DNA of 64,000 bases from Albibacillus kandeliae (GTDB lineage: Bacteria > Pseudomonadota > Alphaproteobacteria > Rhodobacterales > Rhodobacteraceae). Below are positions 1-8,311 of this stretch, piece after piece. The stretch lies in the NCBI RefSeq assembly GCF_003116585.1, contig NZ_QEHM01000003.1, positions 296,916 through 360,915 of the forward strand. The letters are read 5' to 3'. Within the stretch, counting starts at the first letter, position 1. The number at the start of each line of letters is the position of its first letter. Below the pieces are notes generated by a model that saw nothing but the letters and a program-made list of their open reading frames with translations, was not told where the DNA came from and ran no database searches. The position numbers were made by a program, and so were the translations under genes.

Positions 1-621
1 CCCGCCGGTGGTCGGGTGGGTCAGGACGACGATATAGGGCAGGCCCGCTTCCTTGAGCATCTGCACGGCAACCGTGGTGCGCGGCATCTGCATCAGCGAC
101 AGGATGCCTTCCTGCATCCGCGCGCCGCCTGCGGCCGAGAACAGCACCATCGGGCGCTTCAGCTTCACTGCCTCTTCGGCGGCGGCAATGATGGCATTGC
201 CCACGTACATGCCCATGGACCCGCCCATGAACGAGAAGTCCTGCGCGGCGGCGACGATGGGCGTGCGCCCGATCTCGCCGGTGGCGACGAGCATCGCCTC
301 CTTCTCGCCCGTGGTCTTCTGGGCGGCCTTCATCCGGTCGGGATAGCGCTTCTGATCACGGAAATGCAGGGGGTCGGCGATCGGTTCGGGAACCTTGACC
401 TCGCCGAAGATACCGCCGTCGAACAGCGCCTTGAAACGCTCGCGCGGGGTGATCGCCATGTGATGCCCGCAGTTGGTGCAGACATTCAGGTTGTCGGACA
501 GCTCGCGGTGGAACAGCATGGTGCCGCATTCGTCGCACTTCTGCCAAAGGTTCTCGGGTGTTTCACGGCGCGAGAAGATCGAGTTGATCCGGGGCCGGAC
601 GTAGTTCGTGATCCAGTTCAT
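1..621 (-). CDS. accD: Acetyl-CoA carboxylase carboxyltransferase subunit beta, partial
   Basis: This subunit of cytosolic acetyl-CoA carboxylase works with AccA to move the carboxyl group from carboxy-biotin to acetyl-CoA, giving malonyl-CoA for fatty-acid synthesis. The first 207 residues are present; the gene runs off the left edge, so the 3' end is missing. The start gives MNWITNYVRPRINSIFSRRE, a typical AccD N-terminus. A four-cysteine zinc ribbon follows at C29, C32, C48 and C51. Beyond it comes the carboxyltransferase fold, with the stretches AAQDFSFMGGSMG and SAAGGARMQEG that are characteristic of AccD. No stop or frameshift is seen in the visible part. Identification is secure. Confidence 0.96.
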   Translation of the reverse strand, partial: MNWITNYVRPRINSIFSRRETPENLWQKCDECGTMLFHRELSDNLNVCTNCGHHMAITPRERFKALFDGGIFGEVKVPEPIADPLHFRDQKRYPDRMKAAQKTTGEKEAMLVATGEIGRTPIVAAAQDFSFMGGSMGMYVGNAIIAAAEEAVKLKRPMVLFSAAGGARMQEGILSLMQMPRTTVAVQMLKEAGLPYIVVLTHPTTGG

Positions 622-721
622 ATGCGTGCCTTTTTCTGGCCGGGTCTGGTTCCGGGGCGCAACCGTGCTGGACGGAAACCCGTTTGCGGCCCCAGATAAG
701 CCCCGGGACCGGGAAATGCAA

Positions 722-1609
722 TCAGCGGCGCAGTGCGAGGCGCGCGCCGAGCCAGCTTACCAGCATCGTGGCGAAATCCACCAGCATCCAGCCGCGCATC
801 GCCTCGGTGTCCGAAAGCGAGAAGGGCGTGGTCATCAGGGCAAGCCCGCTGAGCGAATCCGGGGTGGCGACGATCAGCAGGGCCGACATGTTGTTGACCA
901 TATGCATGGCGATGGAAGGCCCCAGCGTGCCCGACCGCGCGGTGAGGTCGGCGCTGAATATGCCGAAGACCACAACCCAGAGCACCACGAAGGGCGCGTT
1001 GTCCCCGGCCTCGCCCGGCATGTAGTGACCAAGGCCGAACAGAAGCGCGGGCAGCACCATCCAGACCACCGGGCTGCGGAAGCGGGCGGCGAGGGTCTGT
1101 TGCAGGTAGCCGCGGAACATCAGCTCTTCGCTGCCGGTCTGCACGAGGATTGCCGCCAGCGAGGCGGGGAGCAGGATCAGCCAGCGCGAGAGGTCCAGGT
1201 TGTCCACGAGGCCCTCGCCCATGTCGTAGGGCGGCAGCAACAGCAGGCCCACGCCGATCAGGACCAGCATCCGGAACACGCGCCAGAACTGGCTCAGCGC
1301 CAGCGGCAGCGGGCCGATCACGCTGGCAAGGCTACGGTCGTGGAGCAGCCGCACGGCCAGCCCCACCGCGATGATCAGCGCAACGAAGCCGAACAGCAGG
1401 AACAGCAGCGATCCCGGCGTGTTGCCCTCCAGCGCCTCGGGCGTCAGCAGCGCGGGAAAGAAGGGCCGGGCCAGCGCATGCACAATCAGGTTCAGCACGA
1501 TCACCAGAACCACGATGGTCGCGCAGCCGGCGATCAGCCGCCAGATCTCGCAGCGGTCCCGCGCAGGGCCGACAAGGCGCTCGTGCGCGGCATAGGCGCT
1601 CTCAGTCAT
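722..1609 (-). CDS. CPBP-family intramembrane metalloprotease
   Basis: The 295-residue protein is an integral membrane protein with about seven or eight hydrophobic segments. It carries the three CPBP/CAAX-protease motifs: EELMFR (EExxxR) near residue 160, FGLGH (FxxxH) about 30 residues on, and HMVNN (HxxxN) near residue 240. Such enzymes cleave proteins or peptides inside the membrane; bacterial members have been linked to bacteriocin immunity and protein processing, but the substrate cannot be read from the sequence. The ATG at 1609 overlaps the end of the upstream ABC gene by 8 bases, which suggests translational coupling. A GTG two codons upstream is an alternative start. Confidence 0.85.
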   Translation of the reverse strand: MTESAYAAHERLVGPARDRCEIWRLIAGCATIVVLVIVLNLIVHALARPFFPALLTPEALEGNTPGSLLFLLFGFVALIIAVGLAVRLLHDRSLASVIGPLPLALSQFWRVFRMLVLIGVGLLLLPPYDMGEGLVDNLDLSRWLILLPASLAAILVQTGSEELMFRGYLQQTLAARFRSPVVWMVLPALLFGLGHYMPGEAGDNAPFVVLWVVVFGIFSADLTARSGTLGPSIAMHMVNNMSALLIVATPDSLSGLALMTTPFSLSDTEAMRGWMLVDFATMLVSWLGARLALRR

Positions 1610-4600
1610 CTTCACCCGCGTTGATCGTGTCTATCGGATAGCGTGGCTCTCCGTTCACCTGCGCCGTGGTCCGCAGGTGATGGATGTGCTGCGCGGCACT
1701 GTTGAGGTTACTGCCCACCGCCGCAAGAAGTTCCACCGCGAGGTGGGCGTCGTTCTCGATCACCGCGCGGAATTCCTCGGCCCCGATGCGCAGGAACTTG
1801 CTCGGCGCGGTGGCGACGAGGTCCATCGTCCGCTCGGCGCGAGTGATGATCGACAGGTCCCCGATCAGGCGGCCCGGCCCGATCACCGTGACCGGCGGAT
1901 CCTCCGGCCCGCTGTCGGGCCAGCGCAGTTCGGCCTCGCCCGAGAGACACAGATAGGTGGCGTCGGCGCGCTGGCCGTGGGCAAAGATCACATGCCCCGG
2001 CGCCGCATCGTACCATTGCGCCGAGAAGGCCAGCAGGCGCTGGTTCTTGGCGTTCATCGCCGAGAAGAGTTCGGTCGATGCCAGGATCTCGATCTTGTGC
2101 TGCAGGTCCGCCGCACCGGGTCCGGTCAGCGCGGCCTTTTTCGGGCGCTCCACGTCGTCGATGCGGCCATCGCGGATCTCGACGAACATGTCGTATTCGC
2201 CCGGGTTGTTGAACTGATCCTCCATGAAGATCATCGTGCACTTGGGCAGCAGCTCGCGCAGCTTCTGCCGGGTCCGGGCACGGCTCTTGGAGTCGTGGCT
2301 GGCAAGGGCGTTCTCGATGATCAGGATATCCGGGCGCTTGATACTGGCGCGGCTGAAGGCGGCGCGCTCCTGCAACACCGTCGGCAGGTTGGCCCCGCCA
2401 AGGCCGGTCTGCATGTCATAGGTCGTCGCCGCGAGCCGCTGGCGCAGCCCGTGCTCGTTCATCACGTCGGACACGAGGTTCTCGATCGCCTCGGCCTTGG
2501 CCCCGGCCATCATCGAAACGCGCCCGAAGATGGCGTTCTCGGTGACGGTCAGCCGCTGGATGTAGGTCTCGGGCGTGATCGGCGTGAACTTCTCCCCGGC
2601 GATCTGGCGCAGCTTCTCGGACTGGGTCCTGCGGATATCGAGGATCTCGTCCTTGTAGCGCTCGGGAAAGCTCGGGCCGATCTGTTCGGCCGTCAGCAGG
2701 AAGGGCACGCCCAGCATCAGGCCCTGCTCTTCCGGGGTCAGGCCATCGTCGCCCAGCCGCGCGCGCTTGGCCGCGATGTCGACCAGCCGCAGATAGGTCT
2801 CGTCCTCGATGCCCAGCCTGCGGAACAGCGGGTGATCGGTGCCGTCGCGCCCGAAGGTGTGGCGCAGCGTATCGACCACCGCCTGTGCGATCTCGAGCCC
2901 GCCCGGGGTCAGCCCGATCTCGTCCAGCATCCGGATCATGCGCATATCGGTCGCCAGCGACTGCGGCGTGATCTCGCGCGAGGGGGTGGCATAGAACAGG
3001 TTCCCGCCCAGCGGCACCGCCGGATTGAAGCGCTCGGGGTCGAAATGGTGGACCGCGCCGTCGAGCCCGGCCTCCTTGAGGCGCCGCAGCACCTCGGGCC
3101 GCAGGGCCACGATGTCCTTGGCCAGCCCCTTGTGCACGTCGGCATTGATGCGCGAACGCAGGGTGCGGCGGATCATCTCCTCGTCGATCCCCATCGCCTC
3201 GACCAGCTTGAACCACCAGTCGCGGATATCGGCGATCCGCGACAGCCCGGCGAGCCCGGGGTCCACCCAGCGGACGTTCTGGGCATCGGGACTGTTGCCC
3301 GAGCGCAGCGCCTCGGCGTGCTGGCGGTCACGGTAGTCCGGATCCCACAGCACCTCCTGCGGCTTGATCATCAGCGGCATCAGGAGGTTGTCGCCCATCG
3401 TTCCCTCGAAGAGATAGGGGCGCGAGTTGGCATAGCCGATCCGGGTGGCGATGGTGACCTGGTGCAGCGTTTCCAGCGGCTTGCCCGACACGATGATCTG
3501 CCCGCGCGAGGGCAGGAGTTCCCGGGTCAGAAGCTGCGCAAAGGCGGTACGCTCGGACGGGCGGGCGGACTTGATCGCCACCCGGGTGCCGGGCGGGATG
3601 GTCAGCGAGATGTCCTCGAGGACCGGGTTGCCCTCGTTGTCGCGCACGGTCACGTTGCGGAATTCGATCTCGCCGTCGAGGCGCGGAATCGACGTGGGCT
3701 CACCGTCGAACAGGCGTTCGTCGATCATGCCTTGCGGGGCAAAGCGCTCGGTCACGACCTGCCAGCGCAGCGACATGTCCTGCACCGAGTTGTAGAAGGT
3801 CAGAAGTTCGCTCCAGGGCGAGCTGAGGTCCTTGTAGGCGGCCAGTGCGGCGACCAGCGCGCCGACGGTGATCTCGCCCTGGATCGCGAGGTAGCCGCCG
3901 ACCGAGTAGAAGAAGAACGGTGTGAGGTGCCCGATCATGTTGTTCAGGAACTTCATGAAGAACTTCTTCTGGTAGATCTGGAACCTGATGTCGAACAGCA
4001 CGCCCAGCCGGCTGGTGAACTGCGCCAGCCGATAGCGCCAGCCGCCGTTGATCCGCAGGTCAGAAACCCCCGCCGCGCTCTCGCCGATCTCGGCCGACAG
4101 ATGGCGGATTTCCTGGATCCGCGCCTTGTTCAGCAGGTTGATCTGACGCTGCAGCATCGGGATCAGCCACGCCTGCAGGGGGATCAGCGCCACAGAGGCC
4201 AGCCCGAACCAGAAGCTCTGGGCAAAGAGGAAGAACAGGATCGTCATCATCTGGCCGAACTGGAAGGCGGGCTGGGCGACGGCATCGCCCATCAGCCCGC
4301 CCATCGGTTCGGCCTCGGATGTGATCATCGAGACCATCTCGCCCTGGCTGGTGGTCTGGAAGTAGGGCGCCGGGAACCGCAGCATGCGCGAGATCATCTG
4401 GTAGCGGAACCGGCGCAGCATGCGTTCCGACAGCACACCTTTCATGGTGTTGATGCGCATCTTCATCATGCCGCCGATCAGCACCGTCGCGAGGAAGGCG
4501 AAACAGAGGATCAGCAGGTACTGGACCTGGGTCAGCGTGACGCCCAGCTTGACGATGGTCTCGGAGGGCGAGCCGATGGCGTCGTTGATGATCTGCTTGG

Positions 4601-4712
4601 GCAGTTCCAGCGAGGCGTAGAGGAACGGGAAGCTGAGCAGGGTGAAAGCAAACAGGGCAATCTGCTGCTTCTTGGAGTATTTCCAGATGAAAGAAAAAAG
4701 AGTCGGTTCCAT
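1602..4712 (-). CDS. ABC-exporter-like protein with degenerate ATPase motifs and C-terminal cyclic-nucleotide-binding domain
   Basis: This 1036-residue protein begins MEPTLFSFIWKYSKKQ and has an exporter-type membrane domain of about six helices (roughly residues 15-330). An ABC-like nucleotide-binding domain starts near residue 345, and a cNMP/Crp-like beta-barrel lies at about 880-1000, containing GDLSIITRAERT like a phosphate-binding cassette. The ATPase motifs are abnormal. The Walker A position reads IKSARPSERTAF with no GK[ST], the signature region reads LPTVLQERAAF instead of LSGGQ, and Walker B reads DILIIENALASHD with no DE pair. About 270 extra residues sit between the Q-loop and the signature. 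It is therefore probably a non-hydrolysing or strongly divergent ABC protein controlled by a nucleotide. A GTG at 4778 is an alternative start, but the family-like N-terminus begins at the ATG chosen. Confidence 0.85.
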   Translation of the reverse strand: MEPTLFSFIWKYSKKQQIALFAFTLLSFPFLYASLELPKQIINDAIGSPSETIVKLGVTLTQVQYLLILCFAFLATVLIGGMMKMRINTMKGVLSERMLRRFRYQMISRMLRFPAPYFQTTSQGEMVSMITSEAEPMGGLMGDAVAQPAFQFGQMMTILFFLFAQSFWFGLASVALIPLQAWLIPMLQRQINLLNKARIQEIRHLSAEIGESAAGVSDLRINGGWRYRLAQFTSRLGVLFDIRFQIYQKKFFMKFLNNMIGHLTPFFFYSVGGYLAIQGEITVGALVAALAAYKDLSSPWSELLTFYNSVQDMSLRWQVVTERFAPQGMIDERLFDGEPTSIPRLDGEIEFRNVTVRDNEGNPVLEDISLTIPPGTRVAIKSARPSERTAFAQLLTRELLPSRGQIIVSGKPLETLHQVTIATRIGYANSRPYLFEGTMGDNLLMPLMIKPQEVLWDPDYRDRQHAEALRSGNSPDAQNVRWVDPGLAGLSRIADIRDWWFKLVEAMGIDEEMIRRTLRSRINADVHKGLAKDIVALRPEVLRRLKEAGLDGAVHHFDPERFNPAVPLGGNLFYATPSREITPQSLATDMRMIRMLDEIGLTPGGLEIAQAVVDTLRHTFGRDGTDHPLFRRLGIEDETYLRLVDIAAKRARLGDDGLTPEEQGLMLGVPFLLTAEQIGPSFPERYKDEILDIRRTQSEKLRQIAGEKFTPITPETYIQRLTVTENAIFGRVSMMAGAKAEAIENLVSDVMNEHGLRQRLAATTYDMQTGLGGANLPTVLQERAAFSRASIKRPDILIIENALASHDSKSRARTRQKLRELLPKCTMIFMEDQFNNPGEYDMFVEIRDGRIDDVERPKKAALTGPGAADLQHKIEILASTELFSAMNAKNQRLLAFSAQWYDAAPGHVIFAHGQRADATYLCLSGEAELRWPDSGPEDPPVTVIGPGRLIGDLSIITRAERTMDLVATAPSKFLRIGAEEFRAVIENDAHLAVELLAAVGSNLNSAAQHIHHLRTTAQVNGEPRYPIDTINAGEDD

Positions 4713-5117
4713 ACCGGCGGAGTCCGTATCGAAGTCAGATGCCCGCCGGTGGTCTCGGCTGCCGGGCAAAACAATCACCAGAGGCTAATCATTGCTGTCT
4801 TCAATACAAGGTGCGCGGACGCACAGTCCACTTGCACCGCGTATTGACGGCCCTTGTGCCGCCGCCTGCGCCCGGTTATGGGCAGGCAGGCCAGACAGAC
4901 GGGAGTGCAACCATGCTGCGCCGCCCGCGTCACCTATCCGATATGCCCGGCCGCCGCCAGCCCGAACCCGGCGCAACCCCGTTGCGCGCGCCCCGGCCCG
5001 GCACCGCGTCCGACCGCGATGAAACCATCCGGCCCCCGCATGTGTTTTCCTGTGGAATCCCACATGCCGGAGCGGCCAGCACACCCATCCCCCGCCCCGG
5101 CGGAAGAACGGAGCACC
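4713..5117. other. Divergent intergenic region, 405 bases
   Basis: This gap separates the leftward ABC/cNMP gene from the rightward lipoprotein gene and should hold both promoters. Open frames cross it on both strands, but none has a recognisable protein or a good ribosome site. The stretch around 4780-4860 is less GC-rich than its surroundings and is the likeliest place for the ABC promoter. I see no convincing paired -35/-10 boxes and no RNA structure. Confidence 0.5.
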
Positions 5118-5765
5118 ATGTCTAGCTGGATCATCAGATCCCTTGCCGCGATCGGCGCGGCGCTGACCCTTACCGGTTGCGAAGAAGCAACGGGCTTTCC
5201 CTTTGCCGAGATGGGCGATCTCGGAACCGAATCCGAACATGCCCGCACGCTGAAGATCGCGATGGGCAACGGTGACATCGTGCTGAGCGCGCCCGACGGC
5301 TATTGCATCGATCGCCGGTCGGTCCGGCGGGTCGGAGACAAGGGGTTCGCGATGATCGCGCGCTGCGACACGGTTGGCGTCCGCGGCTACTACGAGGGCT
5401 ATGACCTTGCCGTGATGACGGTGACCACGGCACGGCAGGCGCCGGGCAGCCCGGCACCCACGCTGAAGGACATGTCCAGCATCGCGCAAGGCGCCCGCGT
5501 TCTCGACAAGGCCAGCCGCGACGGTGTCGTCCTTGTCCGGCTCGGCACCGGTTCGGCCGCACTCGACGGCGTGAGCCCGGTGCACTGGCGCGGCGCGTTC
5601 CAGCTGAACGACAACCTCGTCGGGGTCAGCGTCTACGGCCCCGAGGGCAGCGGCGCGGTCGGGCGCAACGGCGCGGCGCTGATCAGCGACCTCGCCCAAC
5701 GGACCCGCACCGCCAGCAAGCGCGAGAGCCTTCCCAAAACGGCGGAAAGCGGCAAGGCGGACTGA
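5118..5765 (+). CDS. Putative lipoprotein of unknown function
   Basis: The 215-residue product begins with MSSWIIRSLAAIGAALTLTG followed by Cys, a typical signal-peptidase II lipobox (LTG-C), so it should be a lipid-anchored periplasmic or outer-membrane protein. The mature part contains a short beta-rich region with two cysteines (YCIDRRSV and ARCDTV) that could form a disulfide. No enzyme motif is visible. A GGAGC ribosome site lies five bases before the ATG. Similar short lipoproteins occur in Rhodobacterales, but I cannot name the family. It stands alone between a divergent neighbour and a downstream hairpin. Confidence 0.8.
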   Translation: MSSWIIRSLAAIGAALTLTGCEEATGFPFAEMGDLGTESEHARTLKIAMGNGDIVLSAPDGYCIDRRSVRRVGDKGFAMIARCDTVGVRGYYEGYDLAVMTVTTARQAPGSPAPTLKDMSSIAQGARVLDKASRDGVVLVRLGTGSAALDGVSPVHWRGAFQLNDNLVGVSVYGPEGSGAVGRNGAALISDLAQRTRTASKRESLPKTAESGKAD

Positions 5766-5786
5766 CCTGCAGGCAGCCGGCGGCGT

Positions 5787-5806
5787 GCCCTATTCTCCGA
5801 TAGGGC
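5787..5806 (+). terminator. Hairpin after lipoprotein gene
   Basis: A perfect 7-bp stem (GCCCTAT/ATAGGGC) with a 6-base loop lies 21 bases after the lipoprotein stop. There is no T-run on the + strand, so intrinsic termination is uncertain. It may only protect the 3' end. Confidence 0.4.
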
Positions 5807-5917
5807 TCAGAAAAACCGTCCTTTCCTCAATTCCCGGTTTATCTGGCGGCAACGGTTTCGTTACATAGTCGCAAGGCAAACAGACAGGCATCGCGGCCAA
5901 ACCGTGGTGGTTCCGGC

Positions 5918-6679
5918 ATGGGCAGTATTCTCAATCGGCTGATCCACGCCCGCGCCCTCCGGCGCTGGCGGCGCGCGGCGCACTCCGCCGCCGAAGTTGC
6001 TTTGCCCGTATTGCGGCAGGACCGGAGCGAGGCGCGGGAACTGCGCGCCCAGCTCGACCGGCTGATCCACGTGGCCGATGGCCGCCTCGCCCTGCCCAAG
6101 ATCGGCACGTCCTATTTCCCCAAGCCGCATGGCACCGACTGGTCGTGGCGCCCGGCGCTCTGGCGTGGCCCGTTGCCCCGCCCGGGGATCAGCTCAGTCC
6201 AGCCCAAGACCCGGATCGGGACCGAGATATCGGTGTTCCACGACTGCGGCACCGCCGAGATCACGCTGCGCCAGATCCGTAACACGCGCGAATCCGACCT
6301 TGCCGCCTTCGGCCTGCGGATGGACGTTTTCAACTTCGACGGCACCTTCCTGTCGCTGGTGATCGACCTGCCGCCCGAAGCCGTGCGCGGGATGACCCGC
6401 GACCAGCTGCTGCGGCTGAGCTGCATCATCGAGGCCGAGCGCCCGCTGGAGATCTTTGCCCGGCTCAACATCAAGCACGGGCCGAACACCGAGCAGCTGG
6501 TGCGCGAGATGCCGATGGAGCAAAGCGAGGCCATGGTCGAATTCGACCTGGCCTATACCAAGCTGAACGAGAAGCGGATCGAGAGCGCCTGGCTCGACCT
6601 GATCTTCGAAGCGCCCGAGATGAACCAGGTGACCCTGCGCGACCTGACCCTGGCGCGTCACCCGCGCGCCGCACTCTAG
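5918..6679 (+). CDS. DUF6478-like conserved protein
   Basis: The 253-residue soluble protein has a basic helical N-terminus (MGSILNRLIHARALRRWRR) followed by a mixed alpha/beta body. The region around PKPHGTDWSWRPALWRGPLP and the later segment FNFDGTFLSLVIDLP resemble the Rhodobacterales family I know as DUF6478. No catalytic motif is evident and the function is unknown. A second small gene begins 9 bases after its stop, so the two are probably cotranscribed. The start was chosen at the first ATG matching the family-like N-terminus; its ribosome site is weak. Confidence 0.75.
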   Translation: MGSILNRLIHARALRRWRRAAHSAAEVALPVLRQDRSEARELRAQLDRLIHVADGRLALPKIGTSYFPKPHGTDWSWRPALWRGPLPRPGISSVQPKTRIGTEISVFHDCGTAEITLRQIRNTRESDLAAFGLRMDVFNFDGTFLSLVIDLPPEAVRGMTRDQLLRLSCIIEAERPLEIFARLNIKHGPNTEQLVREMPMEQSEAMVEFDLAYTKLNEKRIESAWLDLIFEAPEMNQVTLRDLTLARHPRAAL

Positions 6680-6688
6680 GAGACCCGG

Positions 6689-7069
6689 ATGGACGATCTG
6701 AAACTGACCAAGATCCGCCTGGCCAACGGGTTCTGGGAGGGCAACATCGAGGGACAGGCCGGTGCCCGGCCCGAGGTGGAGGTGCTCTACCGCGACAAGG
6801 CGGTCGACGGGGTCGAACTGCACCTCGCGTCGGACCGCAAGTCGTGGAACATCCGCATTCCCCTGCCCAGAAACGCGCTGGCCGACGGGGTCCAGACCTT
6901 CGTGATCCGCGACCGGGTGGGCGACCGCAAGCTGGGCGATTTCACCCTGATCGCGGGCGAGGCCGCCGCTGACGACCTGCGGGCCGAGGTCGACCTGCTG
7001 CGGGCGGAACTCGACATGCTGAAGCGCGCCTTTCGCCGTCACTGCGTCGAGACGAGCGCCGCAGGCTAG
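6689..7069 (+). CDS. Conserved hypothetical protein paired with the DUF6478-like gene
   Basis: The 126-residue acidic protein follows the preceding gene after 9 bases, with AGGAGA upstream of its ATG. The first 90 residues look like a beta-sandwich (alternating hydrophobic strands such as TKIRLANGFWEGNI and SWNIRIPLP). The last 30 residues form a predicted coiled coil with a leucine heptad pattern (DDLRAEVDLLRAELDMLKRA). This suggests a self-associating or partner-binding protein. I do not recognise a function; the tight spacing implies it works with the upstream protein. Confidence 0.75.
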   Translation: MDDLKLTKIRLANGFWEGNIEGQAGARPEVEVLYRDKAVDGVELHLASDRKSWNIRIPLPRNALADGVQTFVIRDRVGDRKLGDFTLIAGEAAADDLRAEVDLLRAELDMLKRAFRRHCVETSAAG

Positions 7070-7186
7070 GCAGGACCGGGCCGCGCACCAGTTTGCACTG
7101 GCCTCCGGCGCCGGTTTGTTGCATCAGGCAGCAGGGGCTCCGGCTTTCCCGGCGCCGCCCCGTCTCATTAGCAGATGAAGGCCCCG

Positions 7187-8146
7187 ATGACCGATCTGAC
7201 CCGCATCCTCGCCCACGCCCGCATCCCCGAACTGCCGAACCCCTATTACGGCAAGGTGCGCGATTGCTACGACCTGCCGGACGACAGCCGCATCCTGATC
7301 TCCTCGGACCGGATCTCGGCCTTTGACCGCATCCTCGCCTGCATCCCGTTCAAGGGGCAGGTGCTGACCCAGATCGCGCGCTACTGGTTCGACCGCACCG
7401 GCGATATCTGCCCGAACCACGTTCTGGCCTATCCCGACCCCAACGTGGTGGTGGGCAAGCGGTTGACCATCCTGCCGGTCGAGATCGTGGTGCGCGGCTA
7501 CCTTGCCGGGACCACCGGAACCTCGATCCTGACGCGCTACAAGAAGGGCGAGCGGACCATGTACGGGCACGACTTCCCCGATGGTCTGAAGGACAACCAG
7601 GCGCTGCCCGCGCCGATCATCACCCCGACCTCCAAGGCCTTCGACGGCGGCCATGACGAACCGCTGACCCCCGCCGAGATCATCGAGCAGGGCCTCCTGA
7701 CCACCGCGCAATGGGAGCGGGTGTCGGAGATCGCCCTCGCGCTCTTTGCCCGGGGACAGCAGGTGGCGGCCGAGCGTGGCCTGATCCTCGTCGATACCAA
7801 GTACGAATTCGGCACCGATGCCGAGGGCAACATCCTGATCGCCGACGAGATCCACACGCCCGACAGCTCGCGCTACTGGCTGGCGGACCAGTACCCGGAG
7901 GCCTTCGAGACCGGCGCGCGCCCGCCCTCCTTCGACAAGGACATCATCCGGTCGTGGGTCGATGCGCGCTGCGACCCCTACAAGGACCCGATCCCGGATA
8001 TCCCGGACGAGATCATCCAGACCACCTCGCAGGTCTATATCGACGCCTACGAGAAGATCACCGGCGCGCCCTTCGTGCCCGACACCTCGGGCGCGACGCC
8101 GCTGGACCGCGTGCGCGCGAACCTGGCGCCCTACTTCACCAAGTAA
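7187..8146 (+). CDS. purC: Phosphoribosylaminoimidazole-succinocarboxamide synthase, long form
   Basis: SAICAR synthase joins CAIR and aspartate using ATP in de novo purine synthesis in the cytosol. Family hallmarks are GKVRDCYDL near residue 20, [12 protein letters not shown], the conserved [11 protein letters not shown], and DTKYEFG with [13 protein letters not shown] in the C-terminal half. At 319 residues it belongs to the longer class resembling yeast Ade1 rather than the ~240-residue bacterial PurC. The ATG at 7187 is preferred because AAGG lies five bases upstream; the ATG at 7175 has no such site. It is a single-gene unit followed by a strong hairpin. Confidence 0.95.
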   Translation: MTDLTRILAHARIPELPNPYYGKVRDCYDLPDDSRILISSDRISAFDRILACIPFKGQVLTQIARYWFDRTGDICPNHVLAYPDPNVVVGKRLTILPVEIVVRGYLAGTTGTSILTRYKKGERTMYGHDFPDGLKDNQALPAPIITPTSKAFDGGHDEPLTPAEIIEQGLLTTAQWERVSEIALALFARGQQVAAERGLILVDTKYEFGTDAEGNILIADEIHTPDSSRYWLADQYPEAFETGARPPSFDKDIIRSWVDARCDPYKDPIPDIPDEIIQTTSQVYIDAYEKITGAPFVPDTSGATPLDRVRANLAPYFTK

Positions 8147-8170
8147 ACCCGGCCGCGCGGCAGCCGGGGC

Positions 8171-8227
8171 CGTGGGAGCGAGGGGCCAGCCCCTCGCTCC
8201 CACGGGATATTTGCGACCCAAAGAAGG
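8171..8227. repeat. Long perfect intergenic hairpin with ATATTT tail
   Basis: A perfect 15-bp inverted repeat (8171-8185 with 8190-8204) has a 4-base loop and is followed by GGGATATTTGCGACCCAAAG and AAGG. It sits 24 bases after the purC stop and may end that transcript, although there is no T-run. The tail resembles a motif also seen at 12404-12426 and 62781-62800, so it may be a dispersed repeat rather than a dedicated terminator. Confidence 0.6.
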
Positions 8228-8261
8228 GGCGGGCCTCGGCGCCAAGTGCCAGTGGAGCAAA

Positions 8262-8288
8262 GAAAAACGGGCGGCAGGGCCGCCCGTT
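8262..8288 (-). terminator. Rho-independent terminator of the gpmI-envC-ctpA operon
   Basis: Read on the minus strand, a 9-bp stem (AACGGGCGG with CCGCCCGTT, loop of 5) is followed directly by TTTTTCT. It lies about 23 bases beyond the ctpA stop, which fits an intrinsic terminator for that operon. Confidence 0.85.
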
Positions 8289-8311
8289 GGTGTTTCCGGT
8301 TGCCGGATGGA

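Noticed and set aside
1677-4847. Long open frame on the + strand opposite the ABC/cNMP gene
   Set aside because: It is exactly antisense to a well-supported gene, is rich in Arg, Gln and His as mirror frames in high-GC DNA are, and shows no family motif.
4854-5117. Extended start for the lipoprotein gene
   Set aside because: The lipobox only works as a signal sequence if translation starts at 5118.
8171-8204. Intrinsic terminator of purC
   Set aside because: The stem is strong but lacks a T-run on the + strand, so I list it as a repeat-like hairpin instead.
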